Positions 16,078-25,433 of a stretch of 60,762 bases of DNA are shown here, one piece after another. The stretch is taken from positions 1-60,762 of the forward strand of contig DAIMKF010000009.1 in the NCBI GenBank assembly GCA_036721855.1, written 5' to 3'. Each line of letters starts with the position of its first letter. The stretch's first letter is position 1. The DNA is from JAHDNZ01 sp036721855. GTDB lineage: Bacteria; Bacillota; DTU065. A model generated the notes under the pieces. It did no database searches. It was not told where the DNA came from and saw only the letters and a list, made by a program, of their open reading frames with translations. The position numbers were made by a program, and so were the translations under genes.

Positions 16078-17115
16078 CTACCTCCCTACCTCTAAACTAA
16101 CACCTTTTTCTCCCTCGATAATCTCACCGATTACAAAGCTCTCAACCTGGTGTTCTTTTAGGATTGCTTGGGCTTTGGGTACTGAATCTGCATCTAAATA
16201 TACCACCATACCTATTCCCATGTTAAAGGTATTAAACATCTCTTCGCTTTCGATTTGGCCCACCTTTTGTAGCAGATTAAATACTGGGGGCACTTCCCAG
16301 CTAGCTCTATTTACAACAGCCCTAAGACCTTCTTTAAGAGCACGGGGCATATTTTCCGGTAATCCTCCTCCACTGATGTTGGCTATCCCATGAAGATCGA
16401 GATTTTTCCAAAGAGCCATTAAAGGTTTGGCATAGACTCTGGTTGGCGTCAGCAGTTCATCTCCCAGTGTTTGACCGAATTCCGGGATATACTTATCAAG
16501 TGGCCAATCTTTGTTGTCGACAAATACTTTACGTACAAGTGAAAATCCACTGCTTTGAAGTCCTGTTGATTTCAAAGCTAAAATTACATCACCTGGGACG
16601 ACTTTTGAACCATCTATAAGTTTTTCTTTTTCAACTATACCTACGGCAAAGCCAGCTAAATCGTATTCATCGGTTGGGTAAAATCCAGGCATTTCTGCGG
16701 TTTCGCCACCAATTAAAGCACAACCGGCCTCAATACAACCTTGAGCCACTCCCCTTACTACAGCAGCCATTTTTTCCGGTTCAAGCTTGCCACAGGCTAA
16801 ATAGTCTAAAAAGAAGAGTGGCTCGGCACCGTGGCAGATAATATCGTTTACACAGTAGGCCACAACATCTATACCGACCGTATCATGTTTGTCCATTAAA
16901 AATCCCAGTTTGAGTTTGGTTCCCACTCCATCTGTGCCCGAAACTAAGATAGGATCTTGATAAGAACCTAAACGGAAAAACCCTCCGAAACTGCCTATAT
17001 CAGTGAGAACTTCGCTGCGACTTGTGGCCTTAGCCAAAGGTTTAATTAGGTTGACAAATTTATAACCAGCCTGGATATCGACACCTGACTCTTTGTAGGT
17101 TGCTCCTTTTTGCAT
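16078..17115 (-). CDS. purM: Phosphoribosylformylglycinamidine cyclo-ligase
   Basis: AIR synthetase, closing the imidazole ring. Family motifs include YKESGVDIQAGYKFV, LVSGTDGVGTKLKLGFLMDKHDTVGIDVVAYCVNDI, GGETAEMPGFYP and HGIANISGGGLPENMPRAL. 345 residues is normal. The ATG at 17115 has a GGGGGAGAA ribosome site, and the gene lies 26 bp after purF. Confidence 0.96.
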   Translation of the reverse strand: MQKGATYKESGVDIQAGYKFVNLIKPLAKATSRSEVLTDIGSFGGFFRLGSYQDPILVSGTDGVGTKLKLGFLMDKHDTVGIDVVAYCVNDIICHGAEPLFFLDYLACGKLEPEKMAAVVRGVAQGCIEAGCALIGGETAEMPGFYPTDEYDLAGFAVGIVEKEKLIDGSKVVPGDVILALKSTGLQSSGFSLVRKVFVDNKDWPLDKYIPEFGQTLGDELLTPTRVYAKPLMALWKNLDLHGIANISGGGLPENMPRALKEGLRAVVNRASWEVPPVFNLLQKVGQIESEEMFNTFNMGIGMVVYLDADSVPKAQAILKEHQVESFVIGEIIEGEKGVSLEVGR

Positions 17116-17141
17116 ACTTTCTCCCCCTTGAATCCAGTTTT

Positions 17142-18512
17142 CTATAGATCAATCACTGTCGGGTATCTACCACTAAAACAACCACTACAGATCTCCTGTG
17201 CACTCACGCCAATAGCTCGATATAAACCCTCTAAACTTAAAAACTCAAGGATATCTGCACCTATAGCTTGACGAATTTCTTCTTTACTCAAAGAATTAGC
17301 AATTAAGTCTTTGGGGTTAGTAGCATCGACACCATAATAACAAGGATATTTAAATGGCGGTGAAGCGATATAAACTGCTACTTCTCTGGCCCCGGCCTCT
17401 CTTAGAAGCTGAACAGTCTTACGACTGGTATTACCCCTGACAATGGAGTCGTCAACTAAAATCACCTTTTTGTCTTTAAGGACCGGAGCGATTGGTGTCA
17501 GTTTTAATCTCAGGGCGTTTTGCCTGGTCTTTTGGTCCGGTCTGATAAAGGTTCGTCCTACATAACGGTTTTTAACCAAACCGATGTCAAAAGGCAAACC
17601 AAGTTCCGCGGCTAAGCCTAAAGCTGCAGAGTTGCCTGATTCCGGTGCAGCCATGACTAAGTCCGCCTCAAGTGGTTTTTCACGCCCTAATTCTTTCCCC
17701 AAAACCCTTCTAATCTGGTGAACATTTTTCCCGGCTAGAATCGAATCAGGTCTAGCCAGATAGATATATTCGAAAACACATAAAGCAGGGTCTTCTATGG
17801 AAAGGACGTTTTGTCTGTGGATTCCCTCTTTGTTGATAGTTACAAGTTCACCGGGATTTATCTCAAAAAGAAGTTCCGCACCACAATTCTCAAAGGCACA
17901 ACTTTCCGAGGAGATCATGAAAATATCCGCTAATCTACCCACACAAAGTGGTTTCATACCCTGAGGATCTCTTAGGGCATAGAAGTTTTTACTATCCATT
18001 AAAACTATAGTGTAAGCTCCTACAGCCTGTGAAACTGCCTGAGAAATTGCATTGGGCATATCAAGTCTACTGTTTCTGGCAATCGAAGCTAAAAGGAGTT
18101 CTGCGTCTGTATGGGTCTGTAACAGAGTCCCTCGTTGACTTAGATCCTCACGCAGAGATTTTGAGTTAACTAGATTTCCATTATTAGCAATAGCTATATC
18201 GCCATGGGCTGTGTGACCGACAAAAGGCTGCACATTTACAACTGAACGCTCTCCACTTGAACTGCAGCGTACATGACCTAAAGCCATATGGGCAGCGGAA
18301 GTCTTTTCTTCTATCTCTTTGAGAGCGTGATTCACCAAACCAAGGCCTTTATAAACCTCAATTGACCCATTGTGTAAAAGAGCCATACCGGCTGCCTCTT
18401 GTCCTCTATGTTGCAGTGAAAATAAACCATTGTAGACAAAAGGGACAACATCTTCATCATTATTTAAACTGAGTGCAGCAAAAATGCCGCACTCTTCGGT
18501 TATCTCTGCCAT
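17142..18512 (-). CDS. purF: Amidophosphoribosyltransferase
   Basis: Commits PRPP to purine synthesis. The glutaminase nucleophile is Cys8 after a short MAEITEE propeptide (ECGIFAAL). An Ntn-hydrolase glutaminase domain follows (NGLFSLQHRGQEAAGMA, GHVRCSSSGE) and then a phosphoribosyltransferase domain with the PRPP loop VILVDDSIVRGNT. C-terminal cysteines (EICSGCFSG, plus upstream ones) suggest the Bacillus-type 4Fe-4S enzyme. 456 residues. It starts 3 bp after the purL stop. Confidence 0.96.
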   Translation of the reverse strand: MAEITEECGIFAALSLNNDEDVVPFVYNGLFSLQHRGQEAAGMALLHNGSIEVYKGLGLVNHALKEIEEKTSAAHMALGHVRCSSSGERSVVNVQPFVGHTAHGDIAIANNGNLVNSKSLREDLSQRGTLLQTHTDAELLLASIARNSRLDMPNAISQAVSQAVGAYTIVLMDSKNFYALRDPQGMKPLCVGRLADIFMISSESCAFENCGAELLFEINPGELVTINKEGIHRQNVLSIEDPALCVFEYIYLARPDSILAGKNVHQIRRVLGKELGREKPLEADLVMAAPESGNSAALGLAAELGLPFDIGLVKNRYVGRTFIRPDQKTRQNALRLKLTPIAPVLKDKKVILVDDSIVRGNTSRKTVQLLREAGAREVAVYIASPPFKYPCYYGVDATNPKDLIANSLSKEEIRQAIGADILEFLSLEGLYRAIGVSAQEICSGCFSGRYPTVIDL

Positions 18513-18515
18513 ATC

Positions 18516-20681
18516 TCAGCCCTCCATTATCTGACTGAGATTTTGACTGGCCTTTTTAAGTTCAACTAAATCAATAACACAAAGGTTCTTGCCCAAATTT
18601 TCAATTACGAGACTTTGACCATTAACCTCTCCTAAGTCTGTAACCTTAACTCCCTCTGATTGAGCTATATCTTTGACAGTATAGTAAGCTGCCTTTTCCA
18701 AGGCTACAATCGCTCTAGATGGTTTTTCACCAAAAAGTGCATAATGGGGCTTTGAAGTTTTTAGCTTGATCATTAAGCCAAGGTTAGCTGCTAAAGCCAT
18801 CTCGGCCAAAGCAATGGCCAACCCTCCGTCAGACACATCATGAGCTGCGGTTATAAGTTTAGCAGCATTTAACTTAACCAGTACCTTCTGTAGCGCTATT
18901 TCTTCCTCCCAATTGATCTCAAAAACTTTACCTTTAACCTGGTTTTCAATTTGTTCAAGATAACTAGAGGCATTTAAGGCGTTACCTTCATTATCACCCA
19001 AAAGAACCAACAAGTTGTCTTTTTGAGGGGTAATGGTTGTATAATTACCAGCTTCAATCACTCCAACTACACCAATAACCGGGGTCGGATAGATTGGTTT
19101 TTTTTGCGTTTCATTATAAAAGCTCACATTACCGCTTACAACCGGAATACCAAGCTTGTTACAGGCTTTAGCAATTCCATCAATACTTTGGGCAAAGGTA
19201 TAAAAGACCTCCGGGTCTTCCGGATTACCAAAACACAAACCATCGGTTACTCCAAGTGGCTTTGCCCCTGTAACAGCAACATTGCGAGCTGCTTCGGCCA
19301 CAGCCATCTGAGAGCCTTTCTCAGGATCCAGATAACAATAACGTGAATTGCAATCGATGCTAAGAGCCAAAAGCTTCTTACTTCCTTCGATACTTATTAC
19401 AGCCCCGTCTCCACCGGAGCCAATTAAAGTCTGACCTCTTGAATTAGAGTCAAATTTATTATAGATCCACTCACGTGAAGTAAAATCAGGATGCCTTAAT
19501 AGTTTAAGTATTACTGCCTGGTAATCTTGGGGTTCATTAATCTCAAGATCAACTTGTACTTTATCAAGGTAGGCAGGTCTTTGGGCCTGTGGATGAAGCA
19601 GCGGTGCTGAAGCTAAAGCTTTAGCCGGTACTTCGGCATAGACTTCACCATGAAGCTTAACTCTTAAAAGACCGTCAGCGGTAGTTTTGCCGGCAAATGC
19701 AAGCGGAACAGTATGCTTGGCGAAAATTGCTTCCACTTCCTTAAGTTTTTCAGGTTCAATAACAAGGAGCATGCGTTCTTGACTTTCAGAAAGCATGATT
19801 TCATAAGGGGTAAGACCTTTTGTTTTAAGTGGTACCTCATCTAAAACAAGTTCCATGCCAACATTTCCTTTGGCTGCCATCTCACAAGATGAACTTGTAA
19901 AACCGGCTGCTCCCATATCTTGCATAGCTATAATTAAATCCTGAGCTATTACCTCTAAGCAGGCTTCAATTAGTCTTCTTTCCATTTCGGGGTTACCTTC
20001 TTGAGTTTTGCTGGGTTTTTTTTCACCCTCACCTAACTCCACAGAAGCAAAAGTTGCACCATGTATACCTTCGGCACCAGTAGGAGCACCAGCAACTAAA
20101 ACCGTAAGACCCACACCCTCAGCTTTAGATGTTGCTAACCTATTTTTAGGTGCTACACCAACAGCCATAGCATTAACTAAGGGGTTTTCTTTGAAGGAAT
20201 CGTTAAAATAAACTTCGCCTCCGACAGTAGGCACGCCGACAGTATGGCCATAATCTGCCATACCCCTTACCACTTCACGAAAAAGATACTTAGTGTGTTT
20301 ATTTTCTAAGTTGCCAAAGCGTAGTGAGTTAAGTATAGCAACTGGTCTTGCACCCATAGTAAAGATATCTCTTAAAACACCACCAACCCCTGTTGCTGCT
20401 CCATGATAAGGCTCAACCGCCGAAGGATGATTGTGACTTTCTACCTTAAAAACAACCGCTAGATCATCAACCTCAACATAACCAGCATTCTCTTCAGACC
20501 CGAGTTCTTTTTTAGGAAATTTCTGAAACTGGGCACGCGAATGTTTATACCCGCAATGCTCAGACCACATCACTGCAAAAAGACCTGCTTCCGTATAGTT
20601 TGGTTCTCTGCCTAAAATAGTAACAATTTTTTGGAATTCTGCTTCTGTAAGGCCCATACTTTCATAGATTTGACGTTCCAT
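18516..20681 (-). CDS. purL: Phosphoribosylformylglycinamidine synthase, small-type PurL
   Basis: FGAM synthetase subunit of the small (Bacillus) type. The 721 residues hold two AIR-synthase-like repeats (VVFKVESHNHPSAVEPYHGAATGVGG ... QDMGAAGFTSSSCEM ... VISGNVSFYNE ... AHDVSDGGLAIALAEMA) and no C-terminal glutaminase domain. This form works only with separate PurS and PurQ subunits, and neither gene lies next to it or elsewhere in the window. ATG at 20681 has GGAGG 7 nt upstream. Confidence 0.96.
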   Translation of the reverse strand: MERQIYESMGLTEAEFQKIVTILGREPNYTEAGLFAVMWSEHCGYKHSRAQFQKFPKKELGSEENAGYVEVDDLAVVFKVESHNHPSAVEPYHGAATGVGGVLRDIFTMGARPVAILNSLRFGNLENKHTKYLFREVVRGMADYGHTVGVPTVGGEVYFNDSFKENPLVNAMAVGVAPKNRLATSKAEGVGLTVLVAGAPTGAEGIHGATFASVELGEGEKKPSKTQEGNPEMERRLIEACLEVIAQDLIIAMQDMGAAGFTSSSCEMAAKGNVGMELVLDEVPLKTKGLTPYEIMLSESQERMLLVIEPEKLKEVEAIFAKHTVPLAFAGKTTADGLLRVKLHGEVYAEVPAKALASAPLLHPQAQRPAYLDKVQVDLEINEPQDYQAVILKLLRHPDFTSREWIYNKFDSNSRGQTLIGSGGDGAVISIEGSKKLLALSIDCNSRYCYLDPEKGSQMAVAEAARNVAVTGAKPLGVTDGLCFGNPEDPEVFYTFAQSIDGIAKACNKLGIPVVSGNVSFYNETQKKPIYPTPVIGVVGVIEAGNYTTITPQKDNLLVLLGDNEGNALNASSYLEQIENQVKGKVFEINWEEEIALQKVLVKLNAAKLITAAHDVSDGGLAIALAEMALAANLGLMIKLKTSKPHYALFGEKPSRAIVALEKAAYYTVKDIAQSEGVKVTDLGEVNGQSLVIENLGKNLCVIDLVELKKASQNLSQIMEG

Positions 20682-20740
20682 TTTCCAGCCTCCTTAGCGC
20701 TTTAGATCCAGCTTTAACCAACTTGTTTCCTAAAGCTTAT

Positions 20741-21436
20741 TTAATCTCTAAGCCGCTTGAGTACTTCCTCATAAGCTTCGGTAATTTGGCCTAAATCCTG
20801 ACGAAAACGATCTTTATCTAGTTTCTTACGGGTATTTTTATCCCAAAATCTGCAGGTATCGGGTGATATCTCATCAGATAAAAGAATTTCACCATTCCAG
20901 CGACCGAATTCTAATTTATAATCAACCAACAGCAGATCGCGTCTAAGGAGAAACTCTTGTAGCAGCTCATTAATCTTGAGTGCCTGGGTAGATATTTCTG
21001 TTAGTTCTTCTTTCGTAGCTACCTCCAGTGTTTCGATATGGTATTCGTTGACTAAGGGATCTCCTAGGGCATCATCTTTGTAGTAAAACTCTAAAATCGG
21101 CTTTTTTAATTCTAACCCCTCTGGTAAACCAAGCCTTTTACAGAGACTCCCGGCAGCTATATTACGCACTACTACTTCCACTTTAATTATTTCAGTTTTT
21201 TTGGTACGCATAGTTAAATCATCAACTACATCAATCAGGTGTGTTTTAATACCATTTTGTGCCAGATAATCGAAAAATATCTTCGATATGGCCAGATTGT
21301 AACGGCCTTTGCCCTTAATTGTATCTTTTTTCAAGCCGTTAAAAGCTGTGGCATCATCTTTGTAGTAAATTAACACTTCATTAGGATCATCGGTAGCGTA
21401 GACTATCTTAGCCTTTCCCTCGTAAAGCTTTTCCAT
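20741..21436 (-). CDS. purC: SAICAR synthase
   Basis: Phosphoribosylaminoimidazole-succinocarboxamide synthase. LYEGKAKIVYATDDPNEVLIYYKDDATAFNG at the N-terminus and LVDYKLEFGR...LSDEISPDTCRFWD near the C-terminus are the family signatures. 231 residues is the compact bacterial length. The ATG at 21436 has GAGGAGG upstream and follows the purB stop by 2 bp. Confidence 0.97.
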   Translation of the reverse strand: MEKLYEGKAKIVYATDDPNEVLIYYKDDATAFNGLKKDTIKGKGRYNLAISKIFFDYLAQNGIKTHLIDVVDDLTMRTKKTEIIKVEVVVRNIAAGSLCKRLGLPEGLELKKPILEFYYKDDALGDPLVNEYHIETLEVATKEELTEISTQALKINELLQEFLLRRDLLLVDYKLEFGRWNGEILLSDEISPDTCRFWDKNTRKKLDKDRFRQDLGQITEAYEEVLKRLRD

Positions 21437-21438
21437 GA

Positions 21439-22827
21439 TTAGACCTCCTCAATTAGTGTCTGCCATTTTTTACAGATTTCCAGTGTTTTTTCTTGTGATA
21501 GTCCGATATATTTACTTGGATCTTTGATGACTTCGAGTTTTTTCTCTGGTAATACTGAAAGTAAATCCCGTAACTTAGCATCTTCTTGAATAAGAGACCA
21601 TAAAGTTTTACCTGTCTTTTGGCTTTCTAAGGTGAGCTTGCGAACACACTCATGAGCGTCTAGATGACCGACATCGGCAAGCAAGATATAAAGAGGTTCG
21701 GCAATCACCATCTGAGCACTGTGGTTAAAGTTTCTTTGCATCGCGTTCTCATCAACTTTAATCCTTGAAAGTACTGTGTTTAATCTATCTGCCGCCAGAC
21801 AAAGACCGGCAACAACCTCAGCATAAAAACGTTCTGAAGCTGAATTGCTTAGATCCCTTTGATGTTCGGAAATTTGGTCCATATAAACAGTGATTATCCT
21901 TGGCATAAAACTCTTCCAAAGACTTTTTACATGTTCAAAATTCCAAGGATTACGTTTATGTGGCATAGTAGATGATCCTACTTGCGTTGAAGCAAAATAT
22001 TCAAAGACCTCTCCAATTTCGCTTCTTTGTAGATGACGCATATCATCTGCTAAGTTGGCAATAACCCCAAAAGCACTGATATAACCGTGAAAAAGATCAG
22101 CCAAAGGTTCGGGAGGAACAATTTGCGTTGCAATTGCCGCTGGTTTGAGACCTAACTCAGAAGCATAATCAGCTTCCAGTTTTAGGGGATTCTCTACCAC
22201 AAGTGAACTTGCATTGTATGCACCGACTGCTCCAGATAGTTTGGCTGTCAGGTTTTTACTAGCTTCTTTAAGATAGATAATACGACTGCCAAGACGTTCT
22301 ACAAAAAGAGCCAACGCAAAACCAAAAGTAATTGGCACGGCATGCTGTCCATGTGTTCTGCCTATTTGCAGAATACTAGCGTTTTCCATGGCTAACCTTA
22401 ATAAAGTTTGCTCTAACTGGATAAGAATTTTTAACACCACTTCTTCAGTTACTGCTTTGTAACGATATGAAGAGGCAGAATCCATGATATCAACAGATGT
22501 AGCTGTAAAGTGGATCCAGGGTTTAGCTTCATCAGAGACATCTTCTCTAATACAATTAACTAAAGCCCTTATGTTATGTCTGGTCTTTTCTTCCTCCTTA
22601 TAAACTCTTGTCGGTGTAATCTTTTTTATCGCTTTACTTACTTCTTCTACTACCTGACTTGAGCAAAGACCGGCTTTGTTTAAGGCCTTGACTAATGCCG
22701 CCTCAGCTAGTGCTTCAGATTTTATCACCGCCTCTTCGGAAAGATACTCTCTTAGTAGTTTAGCTAAATCCTTGTTGCTAAGATAATAACGATGATCTAA
22801 CGGAGAAAGGTTCGCGAAGAGATCCAT
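21439..22827 (-). CDS. purB: Adenylosuccinate lyase
   Basis: Fumarase/aspartase superfamily lyase acting at SAICAR and adenylosuccinate. The signature loop GSSTMPHKRNPWNFEHV is intact, and the catalytic-histidine region is visible as GRTHGQHAVPITFG. I place the start at the ATG 22827 (MDLFANLSPLDHRY), with GGAGG 7 nt upstream; an upstream in-frame ATG at 22857 falls inside the riboswitch terminator tail. The product is then 462 residues. It is the first gene of the riboswitch-controlled pur operon, an unusual position compared with Bacillus. Confidence 0.95.
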   Translation of the reverse strand: MDLFANLSPLDHRYYLSNKDLAKLLREYLSEEAVIKSEALAEAALVKALNKAGLCSSQVVEEVSKAIKKITPTRVYKEEEKTRHNIRALVNCIREDVSDEAKPWIHFTATSVDIMDSASSYRYKAVTEEVVLKILIQLEQTLLRLAMENASILQIGRTHGQHAVPITFGFALALFVERLGSRIIYLKEASKNLTAKLSGAVGAYNASSLVVENPLKLEADYASELGLKPAAIATQIVPPEPLADLFHGYISAFGVIANLADDMRHLQRSEIGEVFEYFASTQVGSSTMPHKRNPWNFEHVKSLWKSFMPRIITVYMDQISEHQRDLSNSASERFYAEVVAGLCLAADRLNTVLSRIKVDENAMQRNFNHSAQMVIAEPLYILLADVGHLDAHECVRKLTLESQKTGKTLWSLIQEDAKLRDLLSVLPEKKLEVIKDPSKYIGLSQEKTLEICKKWQTLIEEV

Positions 22828-22857
22828 ATCGCCACCTCCACTTGTTTTTAAAAGCAT

Positions 22858-22983
22858 AAGGGCGGACAGGTTTATTTAAGAAACCTGCCCGCCCGGGTTT
22901 TTATCCCTCTAGGGTGTAACGGTAATACCGCCTGCACCACTTGGTCCAGACTTTCTCTAAATAGAAACGGAACCCTAGGTGCA
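22858..22983 (-). promoter_or_regulatory. ykkC-class riboswitch, probably PRPP-sensing, upstream of purB
   Basis: Reading the minus strand, P1 forms between CTAGGG and CCCTAG. The interior holds GTTCCG, GTCTGGACC and GTGGTGCAGGCGG. After P1 comes GGGATAAAAACCCGGG, the hallmark 3' helix of ykkC aptamers. The 3' end overlaps a strong hairpin (GGGCGGGCAGGTTT / its complement, 22860-22894), so ligand binding can control termination. The PRPP ligand is inferred from subtype 2b elements in front of pur operons; guanidine is unlikely in this context. Confidence 0.7.
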
Positions 22984-23016
22984 CTTTCTTGTTATAAGTT
23001 TGTGTCTTACGCCTTG

Positions 23017-23045
23017 AATATATCATTGCCCAGTTCAAGTGTCAA
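23017..23045 (-). promoter_or_regulatory. SigA-type promoter of the purB operon
   Basis: TTGACA (23045-23040), a 17-bp spacer and TATATT (23022-23017) lie about 35 bp upstream of the riboswitch. The promoter lies between the riboswitch and the IS remnant, so that insertion does not cut the operon from its promoter. Confidence 0.75.
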
Positions 23046-23067
23046 GGCTTTCTAAAAACCAGTGCTT

Positions 23068-23080
23068 TCTAAAAAACCAG
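23068..23080. repeat. 13-bp direct repeat flanking the IS remnant (purB side)
   Basis: TCTAAAAAACCAG, identical to 24794-24806. A near copy (TCTAAAAACCAG) also occurs at 23051-23062. Confidence 0.65.
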
Positions 23081-23203
23081 CGTTATTTGAAAAAGTAATT
23101 GCAACCCTCTCTCAGTATAAGGGTAGAAATAACTCATGCAAATTGGATGGGTAGCATTTAGTTATTCAAATGCTATACTTTAGTCCAAGCCATTCATAGG
23201 TAA

Positions 23204-23223
23204 CTCCTGCCTATAGGCAGGAG
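23204..23223. promoter_or_regulatory. Palindrome masking the transposase ribosome site
   Basis: CTCCTGCCTATAGGCAGGAG is a perfect 20-nt palindrome whose 3' arm carries the AGGAGG Shine-Dalgarno of the transposase ORF. Read-through transcripts would fold it shut, a known way of limiting transposase translation in other IS families. Confidence 0.6.
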
Positions 23224-23232
23224 GGTCCAACC

Positions 23233-24527
23233 ATGTCCGAGTTCAATCACCTCTGTTCTGAAGAAAGATTAGTAATCGAAAGAATGCTGAAAGAACGCTA
23301 TTCCTTTAAGGCAATCGCTAAAGAAATTAATAAACATTGTACCACAGTGTCTAAAGAAATTAAAAGGCCATAGAATTTTTAAACAAACTGGTTACTTTGG
23401 TAGAGCATTTAACAATTGTCAGCAATCGGTTTACTTGTCAAAAATCTTCCATTTGCGAGTCGGAATCATGCACCATTAAAAGCTGTAAATATTGCAAAAT
23501 CTGTATTAGGGTTTGCAAAGAGTATGCAAAAGAAACTTGCCAGCTATTGGATAAACCACCATATGTATGTAATGGCTGCATTCGGTTAAGCAAATGCTCC
23601 CTAGAAAAATCATTCTGCCAGGCATCTCAGGTGCAGAAGGAATATGAGTTAGTACGTTCAGAAATAAGAAGTGGAATCAATTCTAATGAAAACACTATTA
23701 GGTACCTTGATGATATTATTAGCCCGCTTATTCTAAAAGGACAATCTATTCATCACATCTTTGCGACTAATCGAGATACTATTATGTGTTGTGAAAGAAC
23801 CATTTATAACTATGTAGATTACAACCTTTTTTCTGCCAGAAATATCGTTCTCCCCCGTAAAGTTAAATTTTTTCCTAGAAAGAAAGCCCAAATAGCTATA
23901 AAATAGACAAGAAATGTAGGATAGACCGCACCTATGAGGATTTCCAAAAGTTTACGAAGGAAAATCCGGATACACCGGTTATCGAGACGGACACTGTTGA
24001 GGGAATTCAAGGTGGGAAAGTTTTATTAACCCTGCATTTCATAGAAATAGGGTTTATGCTAGCTTTGTTGAGAGAAGCAAATACTGCGCAGAGTGTAATT
24101 GATATCTTTAACAACTCGATGAAAAGTTAGAGCAAACAGTTTCTCGAAAACTATTTCCTGTTATTCTAACCGACAATAGCAGTGAGTTTTCTGATCCATT
24201 AAAACTTGAGTTTGATAATCAGCAAAATCACAGAACCAAGATATTCTATTGCGACAGAGCAGCTCCTTTTCAAAAGGGTTCCTTAGAAAACAATCATGAG
24301 TTCATTCGCAGAATTATCCCTAAAGGAAAAAGTATGGATTCATTTACTCAGGACGATATAACCTTATGATGAGCCACATTAATTCGTACAAAAGGAAAAA
24401 GCTGAATGACCGATCACCAATATCAGTCTTCAGCTTTCTCTATGGAACAGACATTCTACAAAAGTTAGCCGTAGAAGACATCCCAAGCAATGAAATTATT
24501 CTACTTCCAACTTTGTTAAAAAGATAA
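23233..24527 (+). pseudogene. IS30-family transposase, inactivated
   Basis: The translated pieces follow one another in the expected order but in shifting frames. They are: the HTH (SEERLVIERMLKERYSFKAIAKEI, to a stop near 23371); a cysteine-rich zinc region and linker (PPYVCNGCIRLSKCSLEK ... SPLILKGQSIHHI, 23397-23906); the first DDE aspartate (VIETDTVEGIQGGKVLLTLHF); then LFPVILTDNSSEF with the second aspartate; and QKGSLENNHEFIRRIIPKG with the glutamate. The last piece (LMMSHINSYKRKKLNDRSP) is in a further frame. At least four disablements are visible near 23371, 23900, 24127 and 24365, so it cannot encode an active enzyme. Confidence 0.88.
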
Positions 24528-24793
24528 GTTTTAACTAGGCGGGATTAACCTATTGCGAATGGCTTCTATACCAGTCAGAGGGGGTAGAAATAACATTTGC
24601 AAAAAAACCGATCATTTCTACCTCTGGGTTAGTGTTGCCAAAAATAGGATAAAACGCCTAATGACTACCCTTATTATTACAAATTTAGCTCAAAAAAGCT
24701 ACCGGAAGACCACATTTTGTTTATATTTAGTTTTCAATCTCGTCAAAGGTAGAACTAAGTCCTGCAAAGTAGCAATTACTTTTTCAATTAGCC

Positions 24794-24806
24794 TCTAAAA
24801 AACCAG
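24794..24806. repeat. 13-bp direct repeat flanking the IS remnant (purE side)
   Basis: TCTAAAAAACCAG, identical to 23068-23080 and directly adjoining the right inverted repeat. Confidence 0.65.
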
Positions 24807-24857
24807 AAAACAAATGCTAGAGGCAGCTAACTGGTTGCCATAAAAGTTTTAAAACCT

Positions 24858-25382
24858 CTATTTTGATTTAATATGTTCCTTTAAATAACTCTTATAGCCT
24901 AAGCATTGGAGCTTACTATCCTTTTTTAGCACCTCTTGCTTTTGTTTTTCTCTAAAGTCTGCCACTTGCTCGGCAATCTTTTCCGAACTTAAAGCTAAAA
25001 TCTGAGCTGCGAGTAAGGCTGCGTTTTTCATATTATCCAGGCCAACAACTGCTACAGGTACTCCCGGTGGCATTTGTAAAGAAGCGTATACGGCATCGAG
25101 ACCGCTTAATGTACCTGCGTCAATGGGTACAGCAATTACCGGAAGAGGTGTATAAGCTGCTAAAACACCGCCTAAATGAGCGGCTAGACCAGCTACGGCA
25201 ATGATTACTTTGATGCCACGCTCTTTAGCTTTAGTCGCATAATGAAAAGCTTCTTCTGGTGTTCTGTGAGCAGAGATAATTCTGACTTCAAATTCTATGC
25301 CCAGGCTATTTAAAAGATCAAGTCCGGAAGCTATCTTTTTAAGATCTGAATCACTGCCTAATACTACTCCCACATCAGGCAT
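24858..25382 (-). CDS. purE: N5-carboxyaminoimidazole ribonucleotide mutase
   Basis: Class I PurE, converting N5-CAIR to CAIR. GVVLGSDSDLKKIASGLDLLNSLGI, ISAHRTPEEAFHYA, IIAVAGLAAHLGGVLAAYTPLPVIAVP and the LQMPPGVPVAVVGLDN segment are all present. 174 residues is normal, with a lysine-rich C-terminal extension. It lies upstream of purB on the same strand but is separated from it by the IS remnant and by purB's own promoter. No purK, which normally supplies its substrate, is in the window. Confidence 0.96.
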   Translation of the reverse strand: MPDVGVVLGSDSDLKKIASGLDLLNSLGIEFEVRIISAHRTPEEAFHYATKAKERGIKVIIAVAGLAAHLGGVLAAYTPLPVIAVPIDAGTLSGLDAVYASLQMPPGVPVAVVGLDNMKNAALLAAQILALSSEKIAEQVADFREKQKQEVLKKDSKLQCLGYKSYLKEHIKSK

Positions 25383-25407
25383 ATTCTCTTGACATCCTTT
25401 CTAGGCA

Positions 25408-25431
25408 AAGAGCAGCCGTACGGCTGCTCTT
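25408..25431 (-). terminator. 24-bp palindrome between the membrane protein gene and purE
   Basis: A perfect inverted repeat (AAGAGCAGCC arm, GTAC centre) starts just after the stop at 25434. The T run behind it on the minus strand is short (CTTTGCC), so termination may be partial and purE may depend on read-through. Confidence 0.55.
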
Positions 25432-25433
25432 AA

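Larger units (their letters stand above)
23081..24793. mobile_element. Decayed IS30-family insertion sequence
   Basis: Terminal inverted repeats of 22 bp lie at 23081-23102 and 24772-24793. They agree at 19 of 22 positions and share a perfect 15-mer, TGAAAAAGTAATTGC. The 13-bp direct repeats abut them exactly. Inside is one transposase gene broken by several frameshifts. The 1713-bp length fits the family. The long direct repeat would be a target duplication longer than the 2-3 bp of classical IS30, though some family members make long ones. Confidence 0.75.

Noticed and set aside
23122..24622. GGTAGAAATAAC repeats (23122-23133, 24583-24594, inverse ATTTCTACC at 24614-24622) as ends of the insertion sequence
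   Set aside because: The two long copies are in direct, not inverted, orientation. The 22-bp inverted repeats with abutting direct repeats give a better boundary.
24553..24798. An 81-codon plus-strand frame at the right end of the IS remnant
   Set aside because: It spans the IS repeats and inverted terminal repeat, lacks a ribosome site and resembles no protein.
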